This document shows, piece after piece, positions 11,901-26,900 of a DNA stretch of 64,000 nucleotides. A program made the translations under genes and the position numbers. The notes below the pieces were generated by a model, which did not search any database, was not told the DNA's origin, and saw only the letters and a list, made by a program, of their open reading frames with translations. Location: contig NW_019091371.1 of the NCBI RefSeq assembly GCF_001949145.1, positions 1,852,291 through 1,916,290 on the forward strand, in the 5' to 3' direction. The DNA comes from Acanthaster planci (Eukaryota; Echinodermata; Asteroidea; Valvatida; Acanthasteridae). Each line of letters opens with the position of its first letter. Position 1 is the first letter of the stretch.

Positions 11901-14900
11901 AAAGTTGTGGTCCAACAGATCAATCAATTATGGAAATGATAAATGTCGGGGCAAGAATGGGGCAACACGGACTCCTCTGCGATGCTTCTGTTTATTTTGT
12001 TTGTGCTTATGTGATATTTGAAGAAATGCACACAGTATGTGAACACTCTGGCATACTGGATCGACAGCATCGATGTGCCATACCCCAGATTCGAGGTGTC
12101 TGGAGCACAAAAACCAGTATTTTGTTGCTTGCTCCTAATGCAAACAGGTCTATGTGTGAATGATCCATCATTAAGAAAATCTGTTTGGTGATGTGGGGCT
12201 AATGGAGCATGTCCCATGTGAGGAGGCAGATTTGGGCTAACTGCGTGCCTCCCTTGTGGTTGGTGTATGCCATCACTGTAGTATTGTGGCATGTGATGAG
12301 AACTGAGCGACCAAGATGATCCCACAGAAATGTCAGGGAGCATTGAACACTGCTTGCATGTCCAGGACATTAATATGGAAATTTTCTTGACCTGGGCCCA
12401 ACCTCCCTGCCATCTGGTACAGGTATGGATGAAGTGTGGTGTCCTAACCAAAACAGGATGCTTCCCTTTGTTGGTTGTTGTCTGGAAGAAATCCACCTGC
12501 ACGCTACGTCGTGTGGAGTCATCCACTACTGGAGGTTTGGTCGGAAAAAAGAATTGACAAAACCATAGGATAGATGGAGTGTGGCCAGCAATGAGTCAGT
12601 CGTCCAGGAAAAATGTGAGGTTGGTCCTGTATGTGTAGCACTGCTCTGACAGCCTGCACAATTCTGGTGAAGTCCCGAGAGGCAATTGACAGATTGAACA
12701 AAAGTGCAGTGAAGTCATTGCTCCTTGGTATAGTACTGTACTTTTGAGATTGAGGACTGTGGCCTATGATGGTGTGTGGCTCAAATCAAGGATTGTTTGC
12801 AGTGAGCCCACGGAAACATTTGGGGTGGATGAGTGTGTTTAGCAGTTCAGGTTTAGGATTGGCTGCCATGCTCCTGTGTCCCTCTTTGGTGTTACAGAAA
12901 AATTTGACAGGAAACTGGATAATTCATCTATCGACGGAGCTATACACGTTGCATTCTTGATTCTGGGCTTGAGTATTTGGAGGTTTATCCTGTCTGTGGC
13001 ATTGATGCACTTCACTTTGGCCTCCACTGCCTGCTGGGATTTGACGGTGAGAAGGTTTGGCTTTATCAAGAGGAGAGCTTAAAGATGATTTCTGGCTCCT
13101 TCTGACAGAAAAGGGGATCTGAAACGTCTCTCTGGTGACAGGAAGTCATGATTGTTGAGATATGTGTAGTGTGTAACTCAGGTAGAGAGAGCTTTTGAGA
13201 TTGCCAAAGGTGGCAGAGAACATGTCAATGAGAATGGTAGTGCCATACTTCCAGCTCCTGACAAGATATTCAGACAGCACGGGCATGAAGGTCTTGGTAT
13301 GCATGCTAAATCTGGAGGCCTTTCTTGATGAAGTCGGAATATATTTGGCAGGGTCAGCAAATAGATTACATAGGACTCATTAAATGCACTTCTGGCCATG
13401 GTCAGCTTATCTTTGGCTGTGTTCAGAACTCGTGGCACCAACATGTAATCTTCAAAATCTTTTGGCGGAAAGCAAAAGAAAGTCTGCTCACTTGTTGAAT
13501 ACATTTTGCGGTAAGCGATATTGTGAATGCGCTTAATGCAGAACTGGTCCTGTGCAAGGACTGGGCAATGTGAAGAGTCCTGCAGTTTCTTCCACGGCTG
13601 AAGGATTGTTTGAAGGATTGTTGAGGAACAGGATCGCGTTCTGATACAGTGGACTCTGAGAGGCTTAAGAAGTGGATTGTGTCGCAGTGGACCAGATGGA
13701 ATGGTGTTTCCAAGAGGGATAGATTTTTAGTACCAATGATATCATCCCCTCTGATGTCCAAAGAACCATTGGATTGGGAGGGTTGTGGTAATCCAACTGC
13801 TGAGAGTCCCAACATGTACATCAGGGTTTCAAGGCTGTCAGTCTCACTTATACAGTGTACTCACTTGTCTGGGCGATTTAACAGATGATTTAATAGTTAC
13901 AGTCACAAACCCATTTTCAACCGTGCTTGTGCATTCCAAAAGAGGGTGCTCTCACTGTGCATTTATCATTTCATTTATGGCAAAATATGGCAGATTTTGG
14001 GACCATAAATTCTTCTAACTAATCCCAATTCTTTAAATCAAAGCGAAGTCCAGTCATCAAGTAGGAAACAGTCATGCAAGGTCATCTCTACAAATGCTTT
14101 ACAGATGCCCTACAAATGCAACCATTTCTGTCAAACACAGATGTCTTGGGCCAAGACTAGATAAACATAAGGAACTTGGCACACTTAATAAACTACTCTG
14201 CAAATTGGGCAATGGGTAGTCCTCCAGAGAAATATGCACAGAAAGTTCTTTTATACTCATTCATAATGAAGAGTGCAATTTTTAACCCTTGCTCAACCTT
14301 GTATTTTTACCAGTGTTGTAGGTGAGTAATTTTTCCCGGTAAAGAGTACAGAGTGTTTTTCTATGTGCTAGATACGTCATTTGAATTTTCAGGTCCAGGC
14401 ACCAGACTAGCAACATCCAAGTTAATTGACATACCATTCTCAGGAATACCCTAGTTTTGGGCCCAATCCAAACCTACCAACCTCTTGGATCCCAAAACTG
14501 TTTTCTGAAAATTCAAAAGTTGTTTTTTTTCATTAAGAAATTGTATTTTGCACAAACTGAGCATATCCCTCCATGTGATTGTTTTGACCACTTGTCTGGA
14601 TTGGGTTAGTCAGAGTAACTCCTGAGTAGACTGTGTCAACACTTCTTTACCCATAAAATGATCATACAAAAAATCCATTATCAAGGTTGAAGAGTGAAAT
14701 GGGCCCACATTCTCACCTGATTTGAAATCTTAAAAAAGCACATCACATGCCAAGGCTTTTGGAATTTCCTGGCGTGGACTTTGTTGTTGCCTGCTCGCTG
14801 ACCAGCCATAAAATGTCTCCATTCTTGTTTATTTCCGTGGATTTTTAACTTGAGGTTTGGTCTTGTCAAAGATTGCATCCGAATTGGACCCTCTTTAGAC

Positions 14901-17900
14901 AATTCATACACAGGTGTTCTATGCCCCACACTTGTTGCCATGAAGCCCTCAATCGGTGAATTTGGAAAACTTGAAAAAAAATTTTTTGAGCCACATATTT
15001 ACGGTGGCAGTTAAATGTAAACTACATAAAATATTGGAGATTGTTTGTCACTACTTCCCCACTGATGCATAAGCGGCTCCAAAGAGTCCCACTAATGCAT
15101 CATGAATATTGATATCTAATGGACAGCCGATTCCAACAATGATCAGATGGTTACCGGATACTGTTTTCACACGAGGTTTGTATTCGTGCGTGCATGCCCT
15201 GTACACACATACATGTACATTGTGTGCAAACACATAATATTATGTACTGTACATTTGCTTTTTTTTTTAGCATAATATACACTTGCAACCGTTGAACTAC
15301 ATTTTTTTTCCCCGGTGTGTCAAAATCATCAAAACCCATATTTTAAGGGGGGGGGGAACGTACGATCATATTTTCAAGATTTCCCACAGGAAATCGTACT
15401 AGTTGGCAGGTCTGCAAGATGACTTTTGCGGTGCTGCGATCCATCGTTGCAGTGTGTGTGGTATATGATGTGATTCACTGTGACAGCACCCTTTTTCCAA
15501 TCGTACCGGCCACTTCCGATGATAATAATTTGTCTGATGGTTCGTGTTGTGAAATAAACAGAAAGGTCTTTGAACCAAGACTAGGAATACCCAATACCCC
15601 AGTGTTTTGCATACCTGATTGGAGTGTAAGCCCACAGACAGTGAATATGACATTATATTTAATTTTTTTTAAGTTTTGGCCACAACTATTATCGGTCTGC
15701 AAGGGCCAATTTCTTGTGTCATTGTATTTTAATGGCTGTGGTAAGTTAAAGGATTTTTTTGAGTATGGTTAATCAAGTATGAGTACCCCATGCTCAAGTA
15801 AAATTTGGTTCAGAGTATTTTGCAGCCTGAGTACAAGTATTTTTTTTTTTTTTGAATATGAGTACTTGGGAATTTGAACACAAGGATGGTACGAGTACTC
15901 TGAAAATGGTACTCAAGTACTACAACACTGATTATTATAGCATGCATCTCTCTTCCACCTGGTTTCAGTGCTATTCTGCATAGGTAGTGGCTCTATGGCT
16001 AAGATGAGTGCTGTAGACTCCCCCCCCCCCCGATGTGCAGGGTCAACTAGTCAATATTAAGCCATGAAGTGTTCCTCCTTTCTAACCACTGGAGGGAGGC
16101 TTGATGCAATATCTTGCCGTAGCTCTTGAGAAAAGGAGAAGAAAAGTTGGTAGGCAAGCAGCAGGGTATGGAGGTAGCTGATTGAGTGAACTCTGTGCCC
16201 TAAATATGCATACATGTAGGTAGTGGCTCTGAGGGTAAGATGAGCACCCTACACACAAACTGTAGCATGGACATGTGGGGTTGAAATCATGGGTTGAGGA
16301 GTGAATTTCAAAGTCAGATTCAGAAATAGAGCTACTGATGTGTGACTGGGCAATATAATCTGGTTCCCGACAGCACTGAAAGTTCAAAATTTTGTGATGA
16401 GGCATTTTTAAACTGAAAAATAATTGTCAATGGTGATTTCAGCACAAGTTTCTGGAAACAAACAGGTTTTCATGCTTACATGTGAGAATGTTAAAGGCAC
16501 TTACCATTTTGACAAGTAGAATTCATATAGCCTAACTGGGCAACGCAAAGGATTTTCTGTATTCTCTGACTGCTCCAGTCGAGAAGGTTCCATCTCGGAA
16601 TCACGATCCCGTTTCCTCTTTCCAGCAAGTTCTATCACTGCTATTACAATAAAGACAAGAAAATATTTCTTGATCATATGATAAAAATAAAATCTGTAAG
16701 TGCTTTGCGCTGACATTTTTTAAAAAGATAAATCAGCCAAACTTTATATGAAGTCAACTGCCTCAAACTTTGCATTATTCTTGACAGGAACCTTGTCTTT
16801 CACAAGACAGTGCATAAACAAAGGTGTACAAAACCAGTAGCAACTATTGAAGTGTAAGGGCATGTACATTATACAACTGTCACCCACTGTGTCAAGGTCA
16901 TTGGTGTTTTGTCCAGCCTTTGGGGCAAATGTTGGGAAGGACCCCAACACAACAGGCACCAACTGTTTGTTATATCACAATAATAGATTTCACGAATGAC
17001 AAGGAAATCATCATCATGAAATGCCACGATATGCCACTGCGATCAAAATTATGTACCATGATACTTGAAGGGTGGAGCTAATACACTTAAATGTAAGATA
17101 AAGTTGAAGTCAAGTTGGACATAAAGTTGAAGACAAAGCAAATGGTTTTACAAAATGACATTTTGGGTCTAATGCTCCATAATGTGTCCAATAAAGCCTG
17201 TCTTTCGGTAAAACTGAGTTACAAAGGTTAAGATACAATGGCACTTGGTGACCATGCAACACGTTTCACTTTATATACCAGGAAAATCAGAAAATATCAT
17301 GGATGTACCATTGTATTTGTCTAAACAAAATTGCAGGTGCTTAGCTGAGATAGCCGGAGAAAGATCAGGTTGCTCCAATGACTCGAACATACATTTAGTC
17401 CAGTGTGGTACTGACAATCAGTTCTTTTTGAGTGACAAATCTTTCCACTTAGACCATTTTTCAGTGTGGCCGGTGGATGGTCAAGTAGCACAGTGCCAAA
17501 GTCTGAAGTGTGTATTCAGGTGTACACTAACGAAAGTCACTTACTATGTTGCTTGAGTGGTTAAGGTGTGTTAATGAAATGTTCTGGTTTTCCATCGCTA
17601 CCCAAACTGATTTTATTTGCATGAAATCAGATTGAATTTCTAACAATTTTGTTTGAATCTGCCATAATGTTCCTGGGACAAATGGCAAAAATGGCCATTG
17701 CTCATACATCATGAAAAATTCCCAATATTCACAGAGTGAGGTGTAAGTCTACTACATGTAGTTAATACTACTAATGCAAGTTGAAGTTCGCCCATGAATG
17801 ATGCAGACACTGCTTAAACATCGTGGGCTCACATATGTTGCAGAGGCCAATTCCTCCCCACAGTAGTGTGGAATGAGTCTGTTATCAAATACCTACCCAA

Positions 17901-20900
17901 ACAGTCGCTACATTTGCAAATTTCCTTGTACGCCCTTTGCCACTCACTGAATATTGATCACCCTCTAGGCCCACCAAGCAGTGTGGCAATGCCACCATGT
18001 TTGGCCTTTTTTTAAGAGCACAAAGTCCCAACCAGAGTGGGGAAGACTGGTGGGTGTCGGCTGTTTGGGTAGGTATTTGCTAGCAGACTCCCGCACTACT
18101 GTGGGGAGGACTCCACTGTGCTCATCTTACCCAAACAGTCACTACATTTGCAGAGTAGCACCATACTCTGAAGAAGGGTTGGCAAGGAAAGTGCGGAATA
18201 CCGTGCAGAGTGATGAGGACCCACCAAAGAAAAGGAGGAAGCCATCAAATAGAACTTCGCAGTCTCGGTGGAGAGGCTAATATTGTCTCGCCATGAATTT
18301 ACCAGGTATGAGATGCATGATTACAGTGTTTTCCAGCATGCTGTCCTGCAAAAGGATGTCTGCCAGGTACATACGACTCTAATGTCATGAACTGCAATAG
18401 GGCAGCCAGGTTTGTGAGCTGGGAAGATTGGCAATTTGGGACAGGTGAACTTTATGGTCAAGTAATGATGAAAGAAGAGGGGTAGTACCTCTCAGCTTTA
18501 AGTCCTGGCCAAATACCGTTATGAGAGTTTGATCAGGACAGCAAGGCTTGCTATAAGGAGACCCCAAGTGCTCTATGATGTTAGAGATGAAAATGACATG
18601 TCAGATGAATTCGAACAGAACTTCGTGCAGGAGTCTAGGACTTGGATTAAGTAAACATGATAGTGTTACCATCCGACGAGATAATCTGTGATGGATACCA
18701 TCGGCAATCCACTGTCCCAGAATAAAGTGGTTACTGCAAACAGAAGGCCAGTTTCACCCAGGTGGGTGATGATGAGACATCAATGAGAGACTCAATGGGA
18801 AGACCTCTGATGAGCTCAAGGACACAAGGCAGGTCCAAACAGGGAATGAGCCATCTCAAAGGGAAATGCTGAATGAACATACAAGATGGAAAGTATATGA
18901 GGGCCGTGTTTCCAAGAGAATGGAGCCATCAAGGATAACTACCATGCAAAGCTCTGACAACAGAATGGAAGTCACGTATGAAAGCCGACTGCAATTCTGA
19001 GCAAAGTATGCACCAGAAAGAAAGTACGCTACTGCCGCAATGGATGCCTAGGTTGAAGCTGCACGACATCTGGAACACCATGACGTAGAAGCTATTAACT
19101 GTTGATGTAGACTTACACTAGCAGCCTGGTTAATCATGGCACCGGGGCTGGTGAAGTCAGAACAGAGCAAAGAGAAGATCATAGCAATGCTCCCAAAGGA
19201 CTCAGAACTGCTGGGAAGACGGTTAATGAAGGGCAGGCACATAGGTAAGTAACCCTTCCCAGCTGAAATGGAGGAAGTCTGTCACCCACGCTTGTAGGTG
19301 AGGGAAACTAGTGCAGAACATCGGCGGCTGAACTTGTTCTGTAGTGGCAAAAATTCAATATAAGGAATGTTGAAAACCTTGCAGAGTAGCTCAGCTATGT
19401 TGTGATGCAGAGTCTGCTCTGTAAAGTGAATCTTTCTCTAAAAGAAGATGTCTGTTATAGAGTTGTACTGTTGGCTGCTGGATATGGGTTGTCTTCAGGT
19501 CAGTTCTAGAATTTAATGCTTTTGTCTGATCGAAACAATGCAGGTATGCCCTAAAGGCTGTACAAATGTGGTGTACTGTGCTGGAGATTTTCAGAATGTT
19601 GGAGAGAATTCTCAGTATGTGAGGCACCCCTGTCCATGAGATGTGGAAGGCAGGAAGGGAAGCACCCTATCCAAATTGTGACAGATTGGTAGAAAGTTGT
19701 CACTTAAGGATCCATCTTTGGGAGAGAGATCGTAATCCCGAGGGTTCTGTATTAGCTGCCAGTGAACATGTAACTGGATGGGGTCTATTGTGAAAACTGG
19801 GAGGCCAATCTGGTGACATTTTGGGGAAGACAGCCAATAGGTGTGGCTGGAGGGTCCTCATTATGAAGACAGAAAGAGGTACCAGGTCCATCAGGCTTGT
19901 CATCAGGCTGACGGAGTGTTGTGTTTGTGTGGCAGGGCTCTGGTAAGGGTCCAGAACGGCACCTAGATAAATCAGGGTATGTTGATTTTCTGTGAATGAT
20001 GAAGAACTCCGGGTGGCTGGTAAGCTTGCAAGTCAGGTTTGTGTAAGCTACAGCCTTATCTGGAAAACTGTTTACATGGAGTTAGCCATTGAAATACATG
20101 TATCTGAATGTCGAACTGGCGTAGATAGGCGGCAACAATTTCTGCCCTTCAGGTGAAGACCCTTTGGGACATCAAGAGACTGAATGGCAGGTCAAATTCC
20201 GAAGGTTCTTCCAGTGCAGATACTCAAAGGAACTTGTAGACCTGTAGACTGACTAAAGGTATCCAAGAACGCCATATTCAGATCCACCAACGATGGCTGT
20301 GATAGAGTCAGCAGGGGTTGAATTACCATGGAGTGTGTTCAGGCTGTCCCTGTGCAGAATATTTGGGACAAATGTGTGTCTAGAATACCCGCCTGCTTGG
20401 TCTTGTCGGAGGGATTGGAGTTAGGTGACAAGTTAGGTGACAATTCCCAGAATAGCTGAAACAGTTGTGAGAATCCATCTGTCCAACGTGAAAACCTACC
20501 AAAAGCTTAAAAATTATTAACACAAGCATATGAGCATATTTCTTCAGTCCAGTTCAAAATGTACACATTCCTATGAGAGAAACTTACTTAATATGAGCTG
20601 TGCTAAGACGAGAACACGGACCAGACAAGCACTTTTGCCGAACCCGCAGTGTCAAAAACCTTTGTCCGTAGCATTTTTATAATGAGTACAATTGACAACG
20701 CCTCTTCATAAGCTTAATCCCAGTAATTGCTGATGCAGAAGTCCTCCAATAGTGCTAATCCCCTCGGCAATTTATGCTGCGGTTTTACCACTGATGACTT
20801 GGTAACTGTTCCTTGTGCCCCGAGAGCAGGCTTTATTCAAGATGACAATAGGTGTTGTGATGTAGCGGCATCAAAGGAGTTTCAATCGCGGTGGGTCTGG

Positions 20901-23900
20901 TCCGAAAGGGGTGCTTTTTTTTTATTTAAACCGAACAATGGGTGAACCAGACTCAAAAATCATAAATGGGACAGAAGTTTTGATGCCGAGGAAAACAAAT
21001 GCACAAACAATCCTGCCGCATTCACTATAGCTTCTTCTGAGGGTCAATGGAAAGAAAATTTAAATAGGTTTTGGAAATTATACCCTTCTAAATCTCCTTC
21101 TTTCCACTAACTGATGTCCCACATTCCCCTTTCATAACAGACTGGCACAACCCTGTCGCACATTAATTCATGACATTAAAAATGAAAGTTACCGAATGTT
21201 TTTACAAAATAGATTTCCTCCTACCAATTACAAACCAAAGGAAATAATTCCCCAATGTCAATGCCCTCTTACATGCGGTCCTGACAACCTAGTTCTCAAG
21301 TTTAATAACCCTTTACTTACATGCAGCATTGGGTATCTCTTGCCAGGTAGCGCTTTGCTTTGGCGCGGCTGGCCACTTACATCACTGTTCTGTGCTGTTG
21401 CGTCAAACAAGTAGGCGTATTCAAAATCTCTGTTCTATTCATTCAAATCATATTATTAATACAGTTTAAATTTATTAAAAGGTTACAGGCTGGTACAAGT
21501 ACATCGAATACTAATCCACTGCATAAACTGTACCATACAGTACATGTACAGTACACTGCTGTAGTGTAAAACAATGCTTGCTTGTGTACATGCACATGTA
21601 TGATGCCAGGCTTGCGCTCTATGAATGGGATAAGTGCCAACACGAATAACACGGGGTTCACGACAAAGTTTTTGGAGAATCCCTTCGAGCTCACATTAAT
21701 CGTGTTTGACTGTAGTAGGCAGTGTCAAACACAGTACCTTCTGTGTTATTTGCATGGGCTGAGAAGGGGAGGGGAGGGCAGTGCAGAACTTGACAGGTGC
21801 ACAGGGTGAATGAATGGAATGAGTAGAGTGTCTCGATACGATTAGCCTTCAATTCCATTGTCTCTATGAGCTACCCCGCAAATACGTCTTTCCCGTAAAG
21901 GGGAGCCGTTGAATTTTGCTTTCACACCCTCATGCAGGATGTTCATGGTCTCTAGTGCATTAGCTCTGTTGGAGATGTACATGTAGGAAAATTGCTCGGA
22001 AATAGAGTTGACGTCCTCATCCAGTGCCATATTGGTGACTGCGGCAAGATTTGGAGAGATTTTTTTTTTTAATACATAGGAGAGGTACTCCAATAAGCAT
22101 GAAATAAAAGGCTCTATTCAACCCAGTTAGGGTAAGCACAAGGTTGGATTTGTCCTTGCAGTGCAAGAGGAGCCTTACCGGAAGACTTAGTCAAATAAAA
22201 AAGAACCTGTCTTTAGTGGCAGGCCCAAAACTATAAATCATGTTTCTGGAGCAAACAAACACGAGCCTCTGATTGTATGTGGCTATTAATAGTGGAGTCT
22301 CTCCCTTCGTCCTCAGACAACCGATCTTGATGATCGGAATGAATCTGGATCGGGCCATGTTGTGTATCCCGAGAGGGACTGTGTGTAAGTTCGGATGTGG
22401 GTAGATTGTCTGCTGGGTATCTGAGCCTGGGCTGACAAATGATGCATGTTCGCGCTGGATGGTGAAAGTCACGGGTGGTGGATGGAAATCGATTGGAAGG
22501 GTATCAAGATCCGAAGCTGAAAGTGAGGGTAGATACTTGTAGGCTTTGGATCAAAGCAGCTAACCAGCAAAGATAGTGACTCAGAGGGCCTGGAAAGCTG
22601 AGACGATGGCTGGGGAATAGGCAGTGTGGTATTTGGGCGAATGCAACAACCTACTAGTTGACCAGGTGGAAGAAGACATGGACTATTTATGCTTCTTACG
22701 CACAGGAGAATTTGCAGGAGAATGGCTGAGCTGCGGATCACGTGGGGAAGAGGCATTATGGTGTTTGGATGAATGCGGCTTCCTACTAAATGGCCCAGGG
22801 AAGAAGAAATGGGGCGTTTACATTTCTTACACACTGGCGAATTTGCAGAAAATTTCCGACAAGGCTGGCTGGGTAGAAGTGGTGGAAGAACGGTCAGGCT
22901 GCAGACCACACTCGGGTGGAGGCTGTGCAAGCTGAGCTGCTGTGGCGGGAGGTTCGGAAGCATTCTTCAAGGAGAGCCCCAAAGAAAAACCGGAGGGTGA
23001 AAATGACCTTGGGCATGTGAGAAAGTGGTGTAGCAGGCCAGTGGTGCATTCACCGTAACAGCCCAAGAGAGTCATCGGGAGGTAGCCCGGTAGCACTACT
23101 GTCTGGTTTGTGGCTGGTTGCCCCCATTGATATTGGCTTGGCGTATGGGGGTCATATGGGTCAGCGATTGAGGCATTGATTCAGCTCCTCACAGGTCTCA
23201 GTGAGCCTACCAGCAGCGATGGGGAAGTCTCGGTAGGCTATGATGGAGACGTGGTGCTGGAACTTTTTTTAGCACACATCCTGCTGGGAATAACTTTCAA
23301 TCAGTGATGAGCCCATTCATTATCAGACTCATCCAGATCTCTTACAAAGCTAGCTGGTTGATCTTTTTTGAATTTCAGAAGTCTGGAAAAACTGTACATG
23401 CATCTTTATATCTTTAATATTTGGTGGGACTGGAGCATAATTTCAGTGCAAGGAAATGTACTGCAACTATTCATTTTTTTAAACTTGTTGAAATCAAACA
23501 AATGAACATCTTTTATCTGTTTTTATAATTTTTCTTTAACTTCTTTCTTTCATGTCGTGACCCATCTTCTGCAATACGTATTTTATCATAAGCAAGTGGT
23601 ATTATTACACACCTAATGAAATGTATCTTTAATTCTTTCATGTCTATTTTCTTGACTATTTTCCCATAGAAACATGCATAATTCAGTTGCGAAAATGATT
23701 AACCACTTGCCGCCAGGATTTCCAGTGCCAGACATGTCTGCTTTATACGCATGGCCGGGGTTTCCAAAATCGGACAAAGGGAACTGGGCCTTGTCACAAA
23801 AGACCGTACTCGGAACAAAAGACCAGGCTGCTGGGCATTACTGGCATTTTTTCACTCTCAATAGTGGAGATTATCAAGCCTTGTTTTGAAACACAATACC

Positions 23901-26900
23901 TCAGTTAGGGGCATTTAGTGGGAGCAGATTACCACCAGGGAAAAAGCACTCCACCACTGCAGCGATAAGCCACACAGCACCACTGCACGCTAATCTGGCC
24001 CCGAATGAAAAGAGGTCAGCAGCGCACTGTACCAGGTTCATGAACAAAAGAAAACTATATAACATTGCACAATCTGGGCTCTTTTTACAAGGCTGTAGGC
24101 CTGGCTGAAATACTCGGGTGTCAATAGATTTTGTCTGTCAGACTAGAGTAGCAATCATTCAGTCATTCGTGTGGGTGTAAACATCCATTAATTGAAATGA
24201 TGAATTTTGAAGAATTTGGAAAACTGAAAATCTTGAAAAAGTCCCAATTATGTGCACTGCATTTTTCAAACCACCCCGCAGCAAGTGGCTAATGTTCACT
24301 GTAACTGGACTTTTGTCTTAACCAAGTTTGTGAGAGTCAATGATAAAATCAAGGAATATAGGAACCAACCTTTTTTCCGGTCTGCAGGATAGTATCTCAG
24401 GAACAATGATCGAGTTGTACCCACTTTACGGACATGTTTCTGGATACGACAGAATGCCAATGCCTTATGAGTGGCGAGAGTCTTGAGCTGGAAATGCTTG
24501 GTATTAAAGTAGATCATTGTGCTCAGAAGGATATAAGGGGAATGAGCTCCAAGCTGTTTAGCACTCCACAATGTCTCCTCATTAATGCATGTATTCAAGA
24601 TGAAATCAGTGATAGGATCCCGATCAATCATCCATTCTTTGATCTCATCATGTAAAAGATCAGTAAACCGACGGTAAAATTGATCAGTAAAGACATTTTC
24701 AGGGCGGCCATTATCAGAGAGATGTTGCTGTATTGACAGGAAGATGAGATGTAGAACATCTGCAGAATATTTGTTTCCATTGGGCTGTGTTCCTTCTTTA
24801 CACATCAAACACAGAATGTATCCAAGTTCTTCAGTACTAACTTCCAACAGGTTGGGATTCCATGTGAAGCTCTTCAAGTCCTTCCCTGTTACATTTTGTT
24901 TCTTCTTGAACACAAAGTAACGATATGCATTAACTCCAATAGTATTACGAGATTCATCTTTGCTACGTCTCACTTGTGGTGGGGGTTCTTCTGGATCTTG
25001 ATTTAAAGACCCTTCAACACAAGCACGCTTGTTTCCACGGCTGCGTCCACGTCTACCTGATGTTTTACTTGATTTGGAACGAGTAGTTCGCACTGATACA
25101 TCAATTCTTGGTTCCTCTACAGGTTGAAGTGAATTCAGATCATCTGCAAATAAAAACAGTGTCATTTAGTTTTCGTGAGATCCCTGTAATACTTGTCAGG
25201 GAATGTTCAGCAAAATCTACTTTGATGATTACTGTAACAAAATACTCCAGGGAATTAAAATTTCCTATAGGGAACATCAAAAAATCCTGAACACAAGATC
25301 CTGCAACTAACAATAAATAACACAACATGAACCCAACCTTTTAAAATGTCTTCACATTAGTGTTGTAGTCGAGACCAATTAAGACCTTCACAAGACCAAC
25401 ACAAGACCTCCAATCTGAATTCCAGTCACAAGCTATTCAAATGAACTGCAACAAAAGAATTCCTTTGTCATTGTTCACACTGTTGCTTATGGATGGTCTT
25501 GTGTCTGGTCTTGTGTTGGTCTCAGCTACAAGACTGCTTCACATTTATCTTGTTTACAATATAACATCTTCAAAAATTCCCTTATGTTTTTTCCCTTTTT
25601 AGTGTAAAATGCTTAAGCAAATTAATTGTTTGGTGTTATAAAAGCGATGTGTATCACAAAAATGTAAGGGGCAACCATGAACCGAAAGTAATGAAAACAG
25701 ACTGATTTTGCCCTTTCAGAGCCCGTAAGTGAGGTGTATTTGAATACAGAAAGTTAGTTACAGAAAAACAGTGAACCCTTGTTTATGTTCATGTACCAAA
25801 CCTGCAAATGTATCTATCATAAGAAAACTTTCTACGCACAAATCTTCTCTGTACCTATGAATTTGTCTTGTACATGTACTACTATGCGCACTAGTGAAAA
25901 ATTCTGCTGCTGCTGCCCCCCTTCGATTTTTATGAAAACCAGGTAATAAAAGTGTGAAAGAGCAGTTTTAACCACTTCGTGCCGGGGCATTTTTCAATGT
26001 TGATGATACTGGGCCGGCATGACTATCATTTTTTACATTTTCAAAATCCTTCAAAATTCATCATTTCATTCAACGGTCGTTTATAGCCGCACGAAGTAAT
26101 CTTTAGGCACTACTCTAAGTTGACAGGTGACCTTCACTGACGCCCGAGCATTTCAGCCAGGCCAGCAGCCTTGTAAACAGAGCCCAGATTGTGTGGTGCT
26201 GTATAAGTGTTTTTTGTTCACGAACCTGGCTTAGTGCACTGCTGACCTCTTTTCAATAGGGGCCAGATTAGCGTGGAGTGCTCTTGTCCCCGGTGGTAAT
26301 CCGCTCGCTCTCAATGCCCCAAACCCTGGTATATGGTTCCAAAAGAAGGCTGGATTATCACCACTTTTGAGAGTGAAAAATGTCGGTAATGCCCAGCAGC
26401 CTGGTCTTTTGTTTGGAGTACGGTCTTTTGTTACAGAGCCCTGTCTCCTTTGTCCGAGTTCGGAGACCCCGGCCACCCATAAAAAAAAATAGGTCTCCGA
26501 TCCCCGAGTCCCCGGCAGGAAGTGGTTAAACTTACATTTAAAACCAGATGGGAGCTAGGGTGATAATGGGACAAGCCAAATTTGAGTTCCATTATCAGTG
26601 CCAAGCCCCAGGCTGGTTTTAAACAAACTCGTTTAAAAACTGCTCAAATACTTTTTTTCTGCTACACAAACAACTTTTTTTGCTGATGTCCAATCAAAGT
26701 AAAACATTTTTATCTTCAAAACAACTTAATTCATTAATTTTTCTTTTAGTCAAATCCAAGTTATTTGCCTCTATGTGCAATACTAAATCTTATCTGGAAA
26801 TTGGCATGTTAACTGTGAGATGAGAGAATACAGTGGTGCCAGTGTCAACTGAAATTTGGGCCAAATAAAACATAGACATATTGGTTGTAGTGCACTTGCC

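Larger units (their letters stand above)
13900..16500. other. Intron 9 near exon 9; mostly plain sequence
   Basis: Beyond the unassigned frame at 15419 and the SINE-like pieces, it holds homopolymer runs (G at 15349-15357, T at 15840-15853, C at 16021-16031) and sequence with repeated agtactcaagtac words near 15770-15930. No gene is recognised. Confidence 0.5.

Noticed and set aside
24296-24369. Continuation of the exon 8 open frame to a stop at 24296
   Set aside because: A good donor at 24369 restores the conserved family sequence in exon 9 with matching phase; the extra residues look like intron.
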